From Luzula sylvatica (Eukaryota > Streptophyta > Magnoliopsida > Poales > Juncaceae), in NCBI GenBank assembly GCA_946800325.1, contig OX326961.1, positions 2,830,655 to 2,894,654 of the forward strand: a DNA stretch of 64,000 nucleotides, read 5' to 3'. Numbering within the stretch: the stretch's first letter is position 1; each line of letters starts with the position of its first letter. The translations under genes and the position numbers were made by a program. Of this stretch, positions 60,876 to 64,000 are shown piece after piece. The notes below the pieces were generated by a model. That model ran no database searches. It was not told where the DNA came from and worked only from the letters and a program-made list of their open reading frames with translations.

Positions 60876-63133
60876 GGTATTGTTGATAGGTTAGTGTTTG
60901 GGGAACTGGAAGTATCCAAATTTTGAGATTTATAGGGATGTAATTTGTAAGATTTTTGGTTTTAAATTTTAACCCCTCGATTTATTTAGTGTTGTTGTAA
61001 GATTTGTGTTTATATGATTTATTTTTGAAATGTACGTGCCCCTTGTTATTCGTTAGTTGTTATTAACGAATTTGAAGATTATTTGAAAAGTTTCAATGAA
61101 AATAAAATGAAAATTTGCATTATATTTCTTCTCTTAAGGGAATATTTTTTTAATTAGATCTGGAAACAAGATAAAAAAAAAAAAAACTCAATAAATCATC
61201 TTTGAAAAAATAACCTTGACTGAATTGATAGCAATCCAAGTAACACCCTTATATATTTTACATCTAAATTTATGCAATTTTCTTGTGTTATATCATCACA
61301 TTCAACCATTATATTATAATATGTGGCAAAATTTTGACCATTGTTTAATCATTTATTTTTTATAATCATATTTTCTTTGTAACCATATAATTGTCTATTA
61401 TGTTACATAATGTTATTCTTAAAAATCACGTCATCATAAATTAATATCGTGGACTATTATTATGGGCTAGGTTCATGTTAACTAGACAAAGTCTATTCAA
61501 TTGTTTATCATTTTACATAAGATTGAATAATCAAATATGAATGCAATCGAAGATAAAAAAGTTTATATGTGAAATACTAATAACTTATATTAGTATTCTT
61601 TTTAGAAATTAAATTTTAAAAATCCATGAAATATATTCGTTTTAATTTTTTATTTTATTTTGACATCCATATTAGCATAGTTAATGCACACCGTTTTTCA
61701 TAATTTCAATTTGTAAATAATATTATGTAAGAAAATACAATGCAAAAAAATACATATTTACATAATATAATTTTAAAAATTTTATTCACATAACTGAATT
61801 TTAAGTATTATTATTTAAAAAAAATTATAACTATAAGATCTCATATAATATTAAGTCGATTATATCTGTGCTTTTAATCAAACAAATTTAATATTAATTT
61901 CTTTAAAAAATTAATAAAAATTAAAATAATAGTTTAGCCATCTAAATAATTTCTTAAACTTATAATAGTTTATCCATCTAAATAACTTGTTAAACTTATA
62001 AACACCAATCAAATAGTATTGTTATTTTTAAAAATATAAATTTTGAACAAATCATATGAACGAGTGCTTATTTCTTTCTTTTTTCCTTGTTTCCCCAACT
62101 CAACTACATAAATAACGGGTAATGAACACCACTTTCTCAGGCCACGCCCTAGTTGGATTCTTTCTCGTGGTTTCTCGACAATGAATTATTTCTCTATAGA
62201 TCCATGCGATTACCTCTACCTTTGTTTGAGAGGGACAGACTTATCTGAATATACAGTTTCGAAGAGAAAATACTCGCTTGTGTGGAATAGAAAAGTGAGT
62301 CGGCTCTTATATAAAGTTCGGTTCGGTACACTGACTGCTGGGAAGATAGAGGGATAACTTCAGTCAGTCAGTAAAGTGAGAAAGTCTAATCCAGAAAAGC
62401 AAGCAACTTATCTTTTCTTTCTCCCCAATCCGAACAGGAAAGATTTGGTGGATATAATAGAAGTTTCAACATATAATCAAAAGAGAAGAGTGTTATAATA
62501 TTGCTACTCATTTTATGGGTTACTGGAAACAGCTATATCCAGCTACTTATCTTTTCTTTTCTTTCCATTTCTCCCGAATCTTCTTTCTTAGCGAACCCGG
62601 TATATTATACTAACAATTACGTGACTATTTATGTTTATGCTAAATAAATTTTTTATATTATTTATTAAATTACTTTCAGTATTAAGTTTGATGTTATTTA
62701 TATTTTTCATTGCATTTTGAAATAATACAAAATTGTAGTAATATATAATTAATGTTGTGTTACTACATATGTCGTATGATTCATTCTTATTATATTTGAT
62801 ATTGTATGAAATATTGTGAACAACTATGATATAATATTTATTGTTATATTTTATCGTAAAATTATGTTACACCTCATATATTATTATACAATAACACTAA
62901 TATGAATGTTATTGTTAAAAAATAAATAAGAGTAAAACAATTATAAAACATGTACATAATCATAAATAAATGAGTTCAAATAATTGTATTACAATGAAAA
63001 CATAATTAATATGATCGCCGCACAGTGCGACTATTCTCCTAGTATTAATGAAAATGGAGAGTTAAAACAAGTAATAAATGCTAATTGTTTTAATAGCTAA
63101 TGCGTCCTATCTAACTACTTCAAATAGTAATGA
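60876..63133. other. AT-rich flank, no gene recognised
   Basis: Mostly AT-rich sequence without ORFs above chance. A region of higher GC and different texture lies at about 62090-62600 and is listed separately. Confidence 0.5.
62090..62600. other. Higher-GC segment of unknown origin (possible organelle-derived insert)
   Basis: This ~500-bp stretch (CAGGCCACGCCCTAGTTGG, GTTCGGTTCGGTACACTGAC, CAGTCAGTCAGTAAAG, GCGAACCCGG) stands out from its AT-rich neighbours, and CTTATCTTTTCTTT occurs twice. Its texture resembles plant mitochondrial spacer DNA, but I cannot name a source. No ORF was found. Confidence 0.25.
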
Positions 63134-63142
63134 ACTTTAGAA

Positions 63143-63356
63143 GAGAGAGGCTAACATAATTAATTAAGTATCAAATATTAGCTACTTAATGTTTTTTAAC
63201 CATTGAATTTGTATTTTGAGATTTGTGCATTTAATGATGTGCACAAAATTTCATGATCATCATTAAAAAAAAACACAAATCTCAATGCAAATCTAATGGT
63301 TAAAAAACATTAAGTACCAAATATTTAATACTTAATTAAGTAGGTTAGCTTTTCTC
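63143..63356. mobile_element. Mutator-like MITE (214 bp) with long TIRs and 9-bp target duplication
   Basis: The 9-bp ACTTTAGAA flanks it at 63134-63142 and 63357-63365. The ends GAGAGAGGCTAAC and GTTAGCTTTTCTC are inverted. The arms continue (AATTAATTAAGTA with TACTTAATTAAGT, GTTTTTTAACCATT with AATGGTTAAAAAAC, GAGATTTGTG with CACAAATCTC), giving a hairpin with ~85-bp arms. The 9-bp duplication is typical of Mutator-like elements. There is no coding capacity. Confidence 0.85.
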
Positions 63357-63365
63357 ACTTTAGAA

Positions 63366-64000
63366 TTACTTTCACAAAAGTATGTTTCTTCAATTACAAC
63401 GGAATTGATGTTTTCAAAATATATGTCACGTGAAAAATCAAGTCACATAAACTGAAAATAAATTTTAGGTAAATTTAAACATCATGGATCGAAAAATTGT
63501 TTAAAACTCAAAGTTATTCATTTTGGATGTTTTATTGCAAGTTAAAATTATGAAATTAATTTTTATGCAATAAATATTGGAATATGATATAACTTCAATT
63601 TATTTTCTTCTATTGTGATTATTATAATTTTTAATGCACTAGAACGAGAAGGATACCATTAATATCGAGGACAAGGACCGGACAATTAAATGATAAGATC
63701 GGTCCTGATGAAGGCAAGACTAAAGGTAAAATATCATTTATTAAATTTTTAAACATTATTCATATTTTTCATATTAAGAGTGCAATTTTGATTGCGGTAC
63801 TTGAGGTCTGTGATTGGTGAATCACTGAATGTAGATAATGGAGCTAGGAAAATATACAAAACATTAGTGTTTGTGTTGACAATTAAAATTAGAGGGGTGA
63901 TGCATCATGTTTCTCTTAAAATCTCCTAGATCGATTGATATGTTGGCGCATGTATTAATGATAGTGGTAAACCATGAATATTTAACTTTTTTCATTCTAC
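63366..64000. other. AT-rich flank, possible short exon near 63640-63725
   Basis: One frame of 63640-63725 is open up to AAAG|GTAAAA and would read RIPLISRTRTGQLNDKIG. I recognise no product and the case is weak. The rest shows nothing. Confidence 0.2.

Overview
The window looks like nuclear DNA of a flowering plant, most likely a eudicot. The evidence is intron-rich genes with plant splice sites, a plant-type Ole e 1 protein, C/D snoRNA loci with plant-style telo-box plus TGGGCC promoters, an L1-type LINE, Helitrons with CTAG ends, and nested Ty1/copia LTR elements. It is AT-rich and repeat-dominated. The host genes I can support are a complete 12-exon tRNA-dihydrouridine synthase, a two-exon pollen Ole e 1-like gene, two C/D snoRNA loci, and the possible 5' exons of an unidentified gene.

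Layout. 1-21924 is a satellite array of ~124-bp monomers, mostly alternating as two subtypes (~249-bp dimers). It is organised further into a 4.6-kb segment present twice (1-4616 and 4617-9234) and a ~1.735-kb (14-monomer) higher-order repeat around 12.2-15.7 kb. 22154-24025 is a Helitron on the minus strand whose 5' end lies about 220 bp upstream of the dihydrouridine synthase gene (24249-26528). A related Helitron 3' segment on the plus strand ends at 30768. Two copies of a C/D snoRNA locus follow (27561-27893 and 31971-32468). Its antisense element matches 5.8S rRNA and predicts 2'-O-methylation at A47. In the second copy the 3' half has been amplified into four 61-bp units. The Ole e 1-like gene is at 32647-33266 (minus).

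35270-42836 holds an L1-type LINE with tandem repeats in its 5' UTR, ORF1 with two zinc knuckles, and ORF2 with endonuclease, reverse transcriptase and zinc-finger domains. ORF2 ends in an unusual C-terminal tail containing a 23-residue tandem repeat. Both ORFs carry a frameshift.

43458-60875 is an outer copia-type element with ~1.8-kb terminal repeats that are nearly identical, although its gag-pol is heavily decayed and lacks the YVDD region. A younger related copia element (48290-56320; two differences between its 627-bp LTRs; 5-bp target duplication GATTC) is inserted in it. The outer element also carries a cluster of eleven 14-bp palindrome-like motifs just inside its 5' repeat. 60876-64000 is AT-rich flank with one small Mutator-like MITE (63143-63356).

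Most short ORFs in the satellite, LTRs and AT-rich spacers look spurious. All functions here are inferred by reading the sequence; no database search was run.
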